From positions 1 to 40,523 of the forward strand of contig NZ_JADEVZ010000045.1 of the NCBI RefSeq assembly GCF_015207875.1: 40,523 nucleotides of DNA. The letters are read 5' to 3'. Origin of the DNA: Dolichospermum sp. LEGE 00240. GTDB lineage: Bacteria > Cyanobacteriota > Cyanobacteriia > Cyanobacteriales > Nostocaceae. The first letter of the stretch is position 1. Every line of letters starts with the position of its first letter. Both the position numbers and the translations under genes were made by a program. This document shows, in pieces, positions 7,837 through 15,676 of the stretch. The notes beneath the pieces are model-generated. The model did no database searches. It saw only the letters and a program-made list of their open reading frames with translations, and had not been told where the DNA came from.

Positions 7837-8148
7837 ATGCGACGTATTGACGCGATTGGTATTGGCTTCGGCGTTTTTGTGGCTGGTGGCTTGGCTTATG
7901 TGGGTTTGCAAGGAGTGGGTTTAGATAGTCAGAATGCTGGTATCTGGAGTCAAGTTTTCTTGATGGCTGGCTTAATTGGCTGGTTATGCACCTATATTTT
8001 CCGAGCGATAGGGAATAAAATGACCTACCATCAACAACGGGAAGCTTATGAAACGGCTTTTTTACAAAAGCGGCTTGATGAACTCTCTCCTGAAGAGTTA
8101 GCTAAACTGCAAGCAAAAATTGCAGAGGAAAAAGAATCTCAGGTTTAG
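7837..8148 (+). CDS. DUF3007 family membrane protein
   Basis: This 103-residue protein begins MRRIDAIGIGFGVF and has two predicted membrane helices (about 6-26 and 38-58). A charged helical C-terminus follows (RLDELSPEELAKLQAKIAEEKE). It matches the DUF3007 family conserved in cyanobacteria and plastid-bearing organisms. It lies 27 bases after ndhL and before trpA, a common cyanobacterial arrangement. The function is unknown; a thylakoid location is inferred. Confidence 0.85.
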   Translation: MRRIDAIGIGFGVFVAGGLAYVGLQGVGLDSQNAGIWSQVFLMAGLIGWLCTYIFRAIGNKMTYHQQREAYETAFLQKRLDELSPEELAKLQAKIAEEKESQV

Positions 8149-8183
8149 AGTTATGATTGTTCAGTTGTCAGTTGTTGATTGTA

Positions 8184-8215
8184 ACTACTGACTACTGACC
8201 ACTGACTACTGACTA
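8184..8215. repeat. ACTGACTACTGAC short tandem repeat
   Basis: Imperfect tandem ACTACTGAC/ACTGACT units fill the space between DUF3007 and trpA. This is a short tandemly repeated sequence of the type common in Nostocales gaps. It ends 6 bases before the trpA start, so it replaces any normal ribosome binding site there. Confidence 0.6.
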
Positions 8216-8221
8216 GGCGAA

Positions 8222-9025
8222 ATGACTGCTATTTCTCATTGCTTTGAAAATTTAAGACGGAATCAAGAGTGCGCGTTGATTCCTTTTATTACGGCTGGTG
8301 ATCCGGATTTAGAAACTACTGCTAAGGCTTTACAGGTTCTGGATAATTCTGGGGCGGATATGATTGAGTTGGGTGTGCCCTATTCTGATCCTTTGGCTGA
8401 TGGTCCGGTGATTCAGGCTGCGGCTACTCGGGCTTTGGAGAGGGGAACGACTTTAGAGCAAGTATTGGCGATGCTCAAGGGGATTAGTCCGAGTTTGCGA
8501 TCGCCTATTATTTTATTTACCTATTACAATCCGATTTTACATCGAGGCGTTGATCAGTTTTTGAGGCAAATTAAAGATGCTGGTGTGGCAGGTTTAGTTG
8601 TGCCGGATTTGCCATTGGAAGAGTCCGCAGGGCTAATTAAACCAGCAGCACTGATGGGCATAGATTTAACCCTATTGGTAGCTCCTACGAGTTCTCCTGA
8701 AAGAATTGAAGCGATCGCCCGTGCTTCTCAAGGATTTATCTATTTAGTCAGTGTTACTGGTGTCACGGGAATGCGAACCCAAATGCAAACGCGGGTGGGT
8801 GATTTGCTGCAACAAATTCGTAATGTTACAGATAAACCCATCGGTGTGGGGTTTGGAATTTCTGAGCCTGAGCAAGCGCGACAGGTAAAAGCATGGGGGG
8901 CGGATGCGGCCATTGTCGGTAGTGCTATGGTGAAGCGACTGGCAGAAGGCACACCAGAGCAGGGATTAGATGCGATCGCTCAATTTTGCCAAAGTCTCAA
9001 AACAGCCATCAGAAACCCCTCTTAA
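8222..9025 (+). CDS. trpA: Tryptophan synthase alpha subunit
   Basis: This 267-residue TIM-barrel enzyme cleaves indole-3-glycerol phosphate to indole and glyceraldehyde 3-phosphate in the last step of tryptophan synthesis, and passes indole to TrpB. Catalytic Glu49 ([17 protein letters not shown]) and Asp60 keep the classical numbering. The phosphate-binding loops GFGIS and GSAMV are present. It follows ndhL-DUF3007 on the same strand, with a tandem repeat in place of a clear Shine-Dalgarno sequence. Confidence 0.97.
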   Translation: MTAISHCFENLRRNQECALIPFITAGDPDLETTAKALQVLDNSGADMIELGVPYSDPLADGPVIQAAATRALERGTTLEQVLAMLKGISPSLRSPIILFTYYNPILHRGVDQFLRQIKDAGVAGLVVPDLPLEESAGLIKPAALMGIDLTLLVAPTSSPERIEAIARASQGFIYLVSVTGVTGMRTQMQTRVGDLLQQIRNVTDKPIGVGFGISEPEQARQVKAWGADAAIVGSAMVKRLAEGTPEQGLDAIAQFCQSLKTAIRNPS

Positions 9026-9154
9026 TCAAAGAGAGCAATTGCCAAACAGTGTATTTTTTTGTTATTTTTTAGTGGACAATTTGACTGTGATCATCTTAAA
9101 TAATAACAGCATATCTTAGGATAGACAAAAAACTAACTGATACACTGGTTTATC

Positions 9155-9182
9155 TTGACTCTTAGACTTAATATACTATCAA
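9155..9182 (+). promoter_or_regulatory. Possible sigma-70-type promoter
   Basis: TTGACT (9155-9160) and TATCAA (9177-9182) are 16 bases apart and about 80 bases upstream of the 9263 start. The overlapping TATACT is spaced too closely to serve as the -10. Assigned on motif and position only. Confidence 0.25.
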
Positions 9183-9262
9183 AGTAGGCAAAAAATTATG
9201 TGTGTGAGAGTGCGTCAGTCACAACTGAGTTACTGTTCATTAGTATTCGAGGGGTAACAGCA

Positions 9263-9913
9263 ATGAGCGAAAGTATGGCATTTATTGGCGGAGTCGCAGT
9301 AGCTGGGTTGGCGGCTTTAGTTTTACTAAAAGGAACAAACACCCCAATACAATCGAATTTTGCTGTTAGTCCCCAAATGCCTGGAACAGTCATGGCACCC
9401 CAGGTAATGCAGTATCCTCCCAATTACGGGCAACCTGCCTATTCTAATCAGCCGCCAACTGCTCCTAATTCTGATCAGCGGCTAGAAATGGAAAAGCTGA
9501 AAATGAATATGCAAATAGAGAAGTTGAAAAGCGACAATGAACAACTAAAGTTACAAAACCAACAATTCCAGGCACAAGCTCAAAGTTTTACGCAACAGCA
9601 GTGGCAATTAGCACAACAAGCTAATCAACAAAAAATGGCCACTTGGCAACAACCTGAGCAAAATAATTGGTGGTCTTCACCTGTGCTTTGGGCTGTGGGT
9701 GGCGCTACCTTGACTATTGGTGGTGGTGTTGTGGTCGCTGGTGTTTTATCTTTATTTGCACCAAAACAGCGTCCTACTCGGACTGTTCAGGTGATTCATC
9801 CCTACAATGGATCAACACCATCTTTAAATCCTGTGCGTCGCGCTGAGTTTTTACCATCTTCTACCATGGAATCTAGAAGGATCGAAACGGCAGAATACGA
9901 CGAAATGCACTAA
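9263..9913 (+). CDS. Two-TM protein with glutamine-rich coiled coil, unknown function
   Basis: This is a 216-residue protein. ATG 9263 is chosen because GAGGGG lies 8 bases upstream; an in-frame GTG at 9200 would add 21 unlikely residues. It begins with a membrane segment (AFIGGVAVAGLAALVLL), then a proline/glutamine-rich stretch. A coiled coil rich in Q, K, E and L follows (about 70-125). A second membrane segment comes next (about 137-165, VGGATLTIGGGVVVAGVLSLF), then a basic tail. Both ends flanking a coiled coil suggest a membrane scaffold. I do not recognise a family. It has its own terminator. Confidence 0.7.
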   Translation: MSESMAFIGGVAVAGLAALVLLKGTNTPIQSNFAVSPQMPGTVMAPQVMQYPPNYGQPAYSNQPPTAPNSDQRLEMEKLKMNMQIEKLKSDNEQLKLQNQQFQAQAQSFTQQQWQLAQQANQQKMATWQQPEQNNWWSSPVLWAVGGATLTIGGGVVVAGVLSLFAPKQRPTRTVQVIHPYNGSTPSLNPVRRAEFLPSSTMESRRIETAEYDEMH

Positions 9914-9952
9914 GCAGTCGTGCTGAATATTGCTGAATAGTTCGGATATTAG

Positions 9953-9982
9953 TGGGGTTTTAAGTATTAAACCCCATTTTTT
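9953..9982 (+). terminator. Rho-independent terminator
   Basis: TGGGGTTT (9953-9960) pairs with AAACCCCA (9969-9976) around an 8-nt loop, followed by six T (9977-9982). It is a textbook intrinsic terminator 40 bases after the 9263-9913 stop. The stem may also serve as the end for the minus-strand remnant that stops at 9967. Confidence 0.85.
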
Positions 9983-10159
9983 AGTGTCTGTGAGGGTAAA
10001 ATTGCTTCTTCAAGCATTTCACGAACCATGTATCCTACATTCCGCACGCATTTTTGGAGTTATCCAGTCCAAAACAACCCCCTTATGACTAACTTTTATA
10101 GGGGTATTAGGAACATCTTGTTTTAGTTCTACCCATTGGAATAAGGTAGCTGTTGTCAT
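9967..10159 (-). pseudogene. Small frameshifted gene, possibly DUF4926-like
   Basis: The ATG overlaps the stop of the upstream gene (ATGA, 10156-10159), suggesting translational coupling. The first frame gives 46 residues (MTTATLFQWVELKQDVP... HKGVVLDWITPK) and ends at TGA 10019-10021. A second frame carries on with GYMVREMLEEAIL and stops at 9967-9969, inside the terminator stem. Together they resemble the KKGxKGVVLD...GYxVEVF pattern I associate with small DUF4926-type proteins, so one frameshift is likely. Family assignment is tentative, and an intact 46-residue protein is the alternative. Confidence 0.35.
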
Positions 10160-10563
10160 GATTTATTTTTTTCGTTGACTATCAGCAAAGCATAGATAAC
10201 ACGCAAAGAGTCTAATTCATTCATGTCAGTCACAACTTTACGTAATTTTTCACTAAAATAAACAATTTCATAATTAGGTGCAAGTTCTTTTTGCAGTTGC
10301 TTCCATAAACTAATACCTTCTTCCTCAAAAGCGGTTTTTTCTTCTGCACTAAAACCAGGAGAATTACCAGGATCTTCCCAGTTCAATTTTGCATCATAAA
10401 TATCTGCCCATTTTTGCAAACGGTTAATAGTTTCTTGACTCAGTGGTAATGTTTCTGGGTCAATATCTCCAGCTTTATCAGAATTTACCCACCATAACGG
10501 GTAACATTCATAATCAGCCATGAGTTTGATTTTTTCTATTTTAAGCTGTTTGTCGTTTTTCAT
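10156..10563 (-). CDS. Hypothetical protein in antitoxin-associated cluster
   Basis: This is a 135-residue protein. The start at MKNDKQ is chosen because GGGGAAG lies about 8 bases upstream; a TTG 24 bases earlier is possible. The core (MADYECYPLWWVNSDKAGDIDPETLPLS...WADIYDAKLNWEDP...GFSAEEKTAFEEEG) resembles a small soluble family seen in several phyla, for which I know no function. It lacks a membrane segment. It lies 20 bases after the YefM-type antitoxin and overlaps the next small gene by four bases, so the three probably form one operon. Confidence 0.6.
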   Translation of the reverse strand: MKNDKQLKIEKIKLMADYECYPLWWVNSDKAGDIDPETLPLSQETINRLQKWADIYDAKLNWEDPGNSPGFSAEEKTAFEEEGISLWKQLQKELAPNYEIVYFSEKLRKVVTDMNELDSLRVIYALLIVNEKNKS

Positions 10564-10583
10564 GTTTAATACTTCCCCAAGTT

Positions 10584-10826
10584 TCAATAATGAAATCTAG
10601 CTTGGAGAAAATCAATCCTGTCATCACTAATTAGATAAACTGCATTTTTAGGCGATCGCAGTAAATGAGTTGTTTCTAATAAACTTGCTAATTCGTCAGC
10701 AGCAATAAGGGCGACATTTTCACCGTTAGGTTGGGTAATAATCATTACTTCTCTATCTGCAACTACTTGAGCGCAGATGTCAGCTAGGTTATTACGAGCA
10801 TCTGTTAAGTTTGTTTGGTTGGACAT
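10584..10826 (-). CDS. Phd/YefM family antitoxin
   Basis: This 80-residue protein matches YefM/Phd antitoxins: an N-terminal DNA-binding half (TDARNNLADICAQVVADREVM), then IITQPNGENVALIAADELASL and the signature LLETTHLLRSPKNA. The C-terminal toxin-wrapping tail (ISDDRIDFLQARFHY) is short. Such antitoxins repress their own operon and neutralise a YoeB/RelE-type RNase. No YoeB-like gene follows; the next gene is unrelated. I start at MSNQTN; an in-frame ATG six codons earlier is possible. This may be an orphan antitoxin. Confidence 0.8.
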   Translation of the reverse strand: MSNQTNLTDARNNLADICAQVVADREVMIITQPNGENVALIAADELASLLETTHLLRSPKNAVYLISDDRIDFLQARFHY

Positions 10827-10891
10827 GGTGGGATTTTTCCTCATGCTGTAGCTGATATTTTTTAATATTATCAGTTAGCTTTCTAAACCGT

Positions 10892-10939
10892 CTGGGAATT
10901 AATTCCCAGTCTAATAGCCGAAGTCCGTTAAAACGGACT
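10892..10939. repeat. Paired-hairpin (REP-like) element, copy 1
   Basis: A perfect 18-bp palindrome CTGGGAATTAATTCCCAG (10892-10909) is joined by 12 bases to a hairpin AGTCCGTT (10922-10929) / AACGGACT (10932-10939). The whole 48-bp unit is repeated in inverse orientation at 21897-21944. The stems differ by paired, compensating changes, which indicates that the folded form matters. No associated REP transposase is seen. Confidence 0.8.
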
Positions 10940-10993
10940 CAAAGATTATTCGTAAGAAGTCAGGTGAGGCGAGAATAAATGTGTTAGCGCAGC

Positions 10994-11971
10994 TTATTCC
11001 TCAATTAACCAACCTCGCTGTATTCCATATTCAATTCCCCCAGTCCAGTCCATTGTTAAGTGCTTTCGTACTTTATTAAATAAATGTTGCACTACAGTTG
11101 GATTAATCGGATTTTTAACATAGGTTTCTTCATACCTAAATTCTCGATCCGTGTTTTTCTGCTGACGTAATACGTAAATTTGATCAACCTTGTACTTCCG
11201 AAGATTGACATCACTTGTTAACTTGATCCATTCCATTAATACAATATATAAACTATTTGGATTTCTTGCTTTTAAATCCTCTGCGGCTCGTGATGAACCT
11301 TCCAACATAGTTTTATCAAGATATGTTTTACATTCAATGACAATAACTGGAATATCAAAAATATGAGTTTCTGTATTACCCGTAACTGTAACATCTGAAT
11401 AGTTGTCAGGTTCTTCTTTAATAATTGTCAGCATTTCACCTGGATTTTCTTCTTCTTCTGGTGGTGTAACTGCTTCAAATGATGCTTCAATAGTTGCACC
11501 AATTACAAAATCATGGTCTTTCTTTTCAATACGTGCATAGGGACGTTTCAGCATTTCCGCATATTTTGGAGGAACAAAGAAAATGTCTTTGAAAGTATGG
11601 GATTTTCCAATGAGAGCATTTTCTCCAAAATCTTTTGCTAAATCTCGAAATAAATAATAGAGAAATTCCTCCAATACACTAGAGTGAAGATTTGAGCGCG
11701 AGTCAAACTTCTCAGCATAATGTTGTTGATCTAAAAAATCCTTATATTTTGATAAAAGTTCTACTCTTTTAGAAATAATCGTATCATCATTTTCTGTAGG
11801 TGTTGATGTTGGACCCAGTAATTCAACATTTGCTAAATGCCATTTATCATACTCAATTCTAATTTCTTGGAGAAATTTTCTGCTTTGGGCATCTCTGTAT
11901 TTTTTGCGGTGATTTTCCTTTTGTTCGAGATTTGAACCATGAACTAAAGGGTTTCTATTAGTTGTGGACAT
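10994..11971 (-). CDS. Type II restriction endonuclease, possibly Bpu10I-like
   Basis: This 325-residue soluble protein has a PD-(D/E)xK-type signature: Asp around 152-154 (KKDHDF), then IPVIVIECKTYLDK with Glu213-Cys-Lys215. The central region (SSVLEEFLYYLFRDLAKDFG, IFFVPPKYAEMLKRPYARIE) is reminiscent of the Bpu10I restriction endonuclease family, a recollection not checked by search. It overlaps the upstream m5C methyltransferase by 28 bases, and its start lies inside that gene, so they form an M-R operon. Bpu10I cuts an asymmetric site and needs two methylases. Only one is present here, so the site may be symmetric. Confidence 0.7.
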   Translation of the reverse strand: MSTTNRNPLVHGSNLEQKENHRKKYRDAQSRKFLQEIRIEYDKWHLANVELLGPTSTPTENDDTIISKRVELLSKYKDFLDQQHYAEKFDSRSNLHSSVLEEFLYYLFRDLAKDFGENALIGKSHTFKDIFFVPPKYAEMLKRPYARIEKKDHDFVIGATIEASFEAVTPPEEEENPGEMLTIIKEEPDNYSDVTVTGNTETHIFDIPVIVIECKTYLDKTMLEGSSRAAEDLKARNPNSLYIVLMEWIKLTSDVNLRKYKVDQIYVLRQQKNTDREFRYEETYVKNPINPTVVQHLFNKVRKHLTMDWTGGIEYGIQRGWLIEE

Positions 11972-13182
11972 AGGTTTAATTTTTTTTGAAGATGAATAGC
12001 AATTGCTTTAGCTAGTATGGGTGGTACAGCATTACCTATCTGATTGTACTGGCAAAGGAACTTTTCATTTAATCTATTTTCCCTTTGTAATAACTTATGA
12101 GATACAACAGTTTTCTTTCCTAAAAAACGATAAGAGTCAGGAAAAGATTGGATACGCGCACCCTCACGAGCAGTCAAATTACGATGCTGGAAAGGATGGA
12201 TAAAATTTGCATAAAAAGAAGCTGCTATGGTGTGTGATGGTCTGTATGGATGTAAACGCCTATTATTTTGATCGTAAGTTTTATGAGATAATTCACCATT
12301 TCCACTACGGCGTTTAGCACCATATTCTGTGGGAACATCTGAACTAGATTCACCCCATTTTATTTGTTTAAAACGTTCTACCAATCGCTGAGAGTGTTCC
12401 ATCGCTACATGATTATAAAGAATTTTACTACTATTTCTAATCCATTGCTGATATTGATTTTGAGATTCTAATATATAGGGTTGTTCTTCTTTACCTTCTT
12501 TCGCATTAAGTGGTGGTAAATCTGATATTGCATCCCATAAGCTGATAGCAGGAATTAAATTTATTTCCTCAAGGGATAATTGCCATATAGTATTTTTTAA
12601 TAAATCTAGAGAATGGGTTTTTTGAGGACTTCCTAATTTTTTACCTAGTTTGTTTCCCACAATAAAAACACGCTCTCTAATTTGTGGTACACCATATTCA
12701 GCAGAATTAAGTAACCATACTTCTATAAAATATCCAAGTTCTTCAAAAGTTTTCTGAATAATATCTATTACCTTGATTCCTTCACTATTTTTGCGTGAAA
12801 GTAAACCCTTGACGTTCTCCATAATAAATGCTTTAGGTTCAAGAAAACTTATCCACTGGGCAAAGTTAATGAATAAAGTATTTCTAGGATCATTAGGGTC
12901 TTTTTGGGCTGGACCTGCAATACTAAAACCTTGACATGGAGGTCCACCAATAATAATATCTGGTTTGGATAGACAGATTTCTTTAACACTACTTAAAGTA
13001 TTAAAATTACGAATATCACTTTGAATTACGGTCATTTCCGGGCGGTTATAACGCAGTGTATCACAAGCCCAAGCATCAATTTCAACAGACAGGGGAATAT
13101 CAAAACCTGCCATTGCAAAACCTAAACCAAAGCCGCCAGCACCAGCAAATAAATCAATAGCAACAGGTTTGTCTAGTTTCAT
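11944..13182 (-). CDS. DNA (cytosine-5-)-methyltransferase of a type II R-M system
   Basis: This 412-residue enzyme carries all main m5C motifs: motif I DLFAGAGGFGLGF (10-22), motif IV GGPPCQGFS with catalytic Cys83, motif VI ENV (122-124) and motif VIII QIRERVFIVG. A target-recognition region follows, then motif IX/X (LTAREGARIQSFPDSY, QIGNAVPPILAKAIA). It methylates cytosine in the recognition site to protect it from the endonuclease encoded by the overlapping downstream gene. It is transcribed toward that gene and away from chlB. Confidence 0.95.
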   Translation of the reverse strand: MKLDKPVAIDLFAGAGGFGLGFAMAGFDIPLSVEIDAWACDTLRYNRPEMTVIQSDIRNFNTLSSVKEICLSKPDIIIGGPPCQGFSIAGPAQKDPNDPRNTLFINFAQWISFLEPKAFIMENVKGLLSRKNSEGIKVIDIIQKTFEELGYFIEVWLLNSAEYGVPQIRERVFIVGNKLGKKLGSPQKTHSLDLLKNTIWQLSLEEINLIPAISLWDAISDLPPLNAKEGKEEQPYILESQNQYQQWIRNSSKILYNHVAMEHSQRLVERFKQIKWGESSSDVPTEYGAKRRSGNGELSHKTYDQNNRRLHPYRPSHTIAASFYANFIHPFQHRNLTAREGARIQSFPDSYRFLGKKTVVSHKLLQRENRLNEKFLCQYNQIGNAVPPILAKAIAIHLQKKLNLCPQLIETL

Positions 13183-13493
13183 AAACGTTTGATGTATCTA
13201 TCACTGAAATTATAAAGTAATTAGGAATATGTTAAATTAATAACATTTTGTAAGATTATCATAACATTAAAGAAAGGACTCAAGGATTAATGTCTCTTTA
13301 CTAAAGATATTATTTTTTTGACAGTAGATGAGTGCGTTAGCGTAACTTACCGTAGGTATCACTCTTAGTTAAATGAATTTTTCAATTGCTCAATATCAAA
13401 ATGGTTTTTTGTTGTTTTTTTCCACATAAAAAAGCAAGTAGTGAAGAATAAATTATCCCTCACCACTCACCCTTATCATCTAACCCCCAAAAC
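13183..13493. other. AT-rich gap between the methyltransferase and chlB
   Basis: This 311-base region lies beyond the methyltransferase start and the chlB stop. It holds a GAGTG...CACTC-bounded segment (13330-13364) with GCGTTAGCGTAAC, resembling a dispersed repeat remnant, and long T/A runs. No coding frame is convincing. The methyltransferase promoter should be here. Confidence 0.4.
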
Positions 13494-15020
13494 CTACGCC
13501 CCTACAGACTCCTTAGCCGCGTACAAAACCTCAGCCGAGATATCTTTAAACCCACGTTCACGGGCAAACTTTTCGGTATTTCGCTTCACTTTCCCGCGCA
13601 CAAAACCAGGAATTTTATTCAATTCTGCTTGGCCATCTTTTGTCCAATTCAAACCAGTTTCTGAGGAAATTCCTTTGGTAATTACTTCCTTTGTATCGTG
13701 TCCACCAAAGATTTCTAATAAGTGATCTTCCATTCCCAAAGTGAAGGAATTGTAGATTAAATCAGTGATTTGATTTGTTCCTTCATAACCCATAAATGGT
13801 TTGTAACCAATGGGGAAATTCTGCACGTGAATTGGTGCTGCAATCACACCGCAAGGAATATCCAAACGTTTACCAACGTGGCGTTCCATCTGTGTACCAA
13901 ATATAGCAGAAGGTTCAACGCGAGCGATCGCATCCCCAATTTCCCCATGATCATCTGTAATTAATACTTCATCGCAATATTCGCTCACCTGTTCTCTAAA
14001 CCAGTCAGCATCATACTTGCAATAAGTACCAGCCCACACCACATGAATCCCCATTTCCCGCGATAGAATCTTTGTTAAAGCCGCCGCATGGGTATTATCA
14101 CCAAAAACCACCGCTTTCTTCCCTGTCAAGTTCTGACAGTCAATAGAACGGGAAAACCAAGCCGCTTGGGATACGTGCAGCGTTTGTTCATTAATGAAGT
14201 CTTCATAATCAACTTCTGCACCTTGGGCATTAATCACTTGCTGAATTTTACGGATACATCTTGCAGTTTCTACCACACCCATCGGCGTAATATCTACGTA
14301 AGGAGTCCCGAATTGTTCTTCTAAATATTTAGCTGTAGTTAACCCCAGTTCCCGATAAGGAATTAAGTTAAACCAAGCTTGAGGCATACTTTTTAATTCG
14401 TGAACAGATGCAGCTTCAGGAATGACAGTATTTACCATAATTCCCAAATCAGTCATTAATCGCTTCAATTCGGTAACATCGTGGTTATTGTGGAAACCCA
14501 GCGTGGAAACTCCGATAATGTTAACTGAGGGTTTGACTGTTTTCTCTGCTGGTAATTCCCCGCGCTTCCGGGCTTTATCAATGTAATATTGGACGATTTG
14601 TTGTAATGTGCGATCTGCGGCTTGTAGTTCATTGTAGCGGTAATGGTTCACGTCCGCCAGCATGACATCCCCTTTCGCTTCCAACTGCGCCCTTTCCACA
14701 AAGTTGTGTAAGTCCTCTTGCAAAATACTGGAAGTGCATGTGGGAGTTAAAACGATTAAATCTGGGTGTTCTTCCGCGTCTTTGCGGGTGATGTTATCTA
14801 CCACCTTTTCTTGAGAACCTCGCGCTAAAACGTTTCTGTCAACCACGCTGGTTGTAACTGGGGTGAAGTTTCTTTCCCGCGATAGCATGGAACGCATAAC
14901 GTTGAAGTAATCATCACCCAGGGGCGCGTGCATGATAGCATGAACGTTTTTAAAAGAACTCGCAATTCGCAAAGTTCCGATGTGGGCGGGGCCTGAATAC
15001 ATCCAGTAAGCCAATTTCAT
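13494..15020 (-). CDS. chlB: Light-independent protochlorophyllide reductase subunit B
   Basis: This 508-residue ChlB is the catalytic-component subunit that, with ChlN, forms the NB-protein of dark-operative protochlorophyllide reductase. It takes electrons from ChlL and makes chlorophyllide a without light. The cluster-ligand residues Asp36 (HAPLGDDY) and Cys95 ([11 protein letters not shown]) are at canonical positions, and the C-terminal domain ([21 protein letters not shown]) is complete. It is oxygen-sensitive and usually dark-active. chlL and chlN are not next to it here; restriction-modification genes flank it on both sides. Confidence 0.98.
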   Translation of the reverse strand: MKLAYWMYSGPAHIGTLRIASSFKNVHAIMHAPLGDDYFNVMRSMLSRERNFTPVTTSVVDRNVLARGSQEKVVDNITRKDAEEHPDLIVLTPTCTSSILQEDLHNFVERAQLEAKGDVMLADVNHYRYNELQAADRTLQQIVQYYIDKARKRGELPAEKTVKPSVNIIGVSTLGFHNNHDVTELKRLMTDLGIMVNTVIPEAASVHELKSMPQAWFNLIPYRELGLTTAKYLEEQFGTPYVDITPMGVVETARCIRKIQQVINAQGAEVDYEDFINEQTLHVSQAAWFSRSIDCQNLTGKKAVVFGDNTHAAALTKILSREMGIHVVWAGTYCKYDADWFREQVSEYCDEVLITDDHGEIGDAIARVEPSAIFGTQMERHVGKRLDIPCGVIAAPIHVQNFPIGYKPFMGYEGTNQITDLIYNSFTLGMEDHLLEIFGGHDTKEVITKGISSETGLNWTKDGQAELNKIPGFVRGKVKRNTEKFARERGFKDISAEVLYAAKESVGA

Positions 15021-15040
15021 CCTGTGTTCTCCCTTGACAA

Positions 15041-15136
15041 GTCAAATAACTATAAGTGCTTGATTATTAAATCGTTTCTGATTTTCTCAAACCTAACCGC
15101 TATGAACAAATAAGGTTTGTTGCGAAGTTATTTGAC
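15041..15136 (-). promoter_or_regulatory. Nested inverted repeats in the chlB leader
   Basis: GTCAAATAACT (15041-15051) pairs perfectly with AGTTATTTGAC (15126-15136), 74 bases apart. Nested inside, CAAACCT (15088-15094) pairs with AGGTTTG (15113-15119). The set starts 21 bases upstream of the chlB ATG. It could be a structured 5' leader or paired operator sites for light or oxygen control. Function is inferred. Confidence 0.45.
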
Positions 15137-15183
15137 GTGAGAGAGGGTGAAACCTAGTTGCTGACTGGGTTATGGCTGATTAT

Positions 15184-15207
15184 TTAAACAATATTTATGT
15201 TGTTTAA
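15184..15207. promoter_or_regulatory. 8-bp inverted repeat between chlB and the R gene fragment
   Basis: TTAAACAA (15184-15191) and TTGTTTAA (15200-15207) flank an 8-base loop. The element is AT-only at its ends and lacks a T-run. It could be an operator upstream of chlB or a weak terminator for the restriction gene ending at 15263. Confidence 0.3.
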
Positions 15208-15262
15208 GTCAATAAATCTTAATGATTTGCAAAATATTTGGATCAAAATTTCCAAACGGATT

Positions 15263-15676
15263 TTACCGGGTTTTGTATGGTCCTAGAAATCTCTCTCCGT
15301 TAAAATGAATTAAATGATCTGGTTGGTCTGCTACCCAAACTTCTGTTTCCCAAGAAATCTCAGCTAAATATCGAGTCATTTCCTTGCGACGGGGAAAAGC
15401 AGTCATAAAAACTAACCCCTTACTACTAGACTGAAATAGTTGTTTTAATTCATTGTGTCGTTTTAAATTCACAGGTCCATGACTGGTGACAGCTTCTATT
15501 AATATTAGCCAGTCCTGTTGTTGATAATAAACTACAACATCTGGCATTTTACCATGAGGATCTAAATCAATTCCTATTTCTCTAAACTTTTGAATTTCAT
15601 TAATAATGAACTTATCCCCCGCATCACCGACATAAAGAACCAAACCTCCTGGTGTAAATCTGGGACAAAAATTTTC
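15263..15676 (-). pseudogene. Catalytic part of PstI/BsuBI-type endonuclease, cut off by in-frame TGA
   Basis: Directly after TGA 15677-15679 the same frame continues for 137 residues (ENFCPRFTPGGLVLYVGDAGDK...) to a normal stop. It contains GKMPDVVVYY...LILIEAVTSHGPVN and TAFPRRKEMTRYLAEISWETEVWVAD, ending HFNGERFLGPY, all hallmarks of the BsuBI/PstI endonuclease C-terminal domain. The only alternative start is a TTG at 15643, one base after AGGAGG and therefore too close. Unless the TGA is read through, this domain is probably not made. Sequencing error is the other explanation. Confidence 0.8.

Noticed and set aside
7494-7850. 118-codon plus-strand frame over ndhL
   Set aside because: It overlaps ndhL in another frame, has no family resemblance, and ndhL is well supported.
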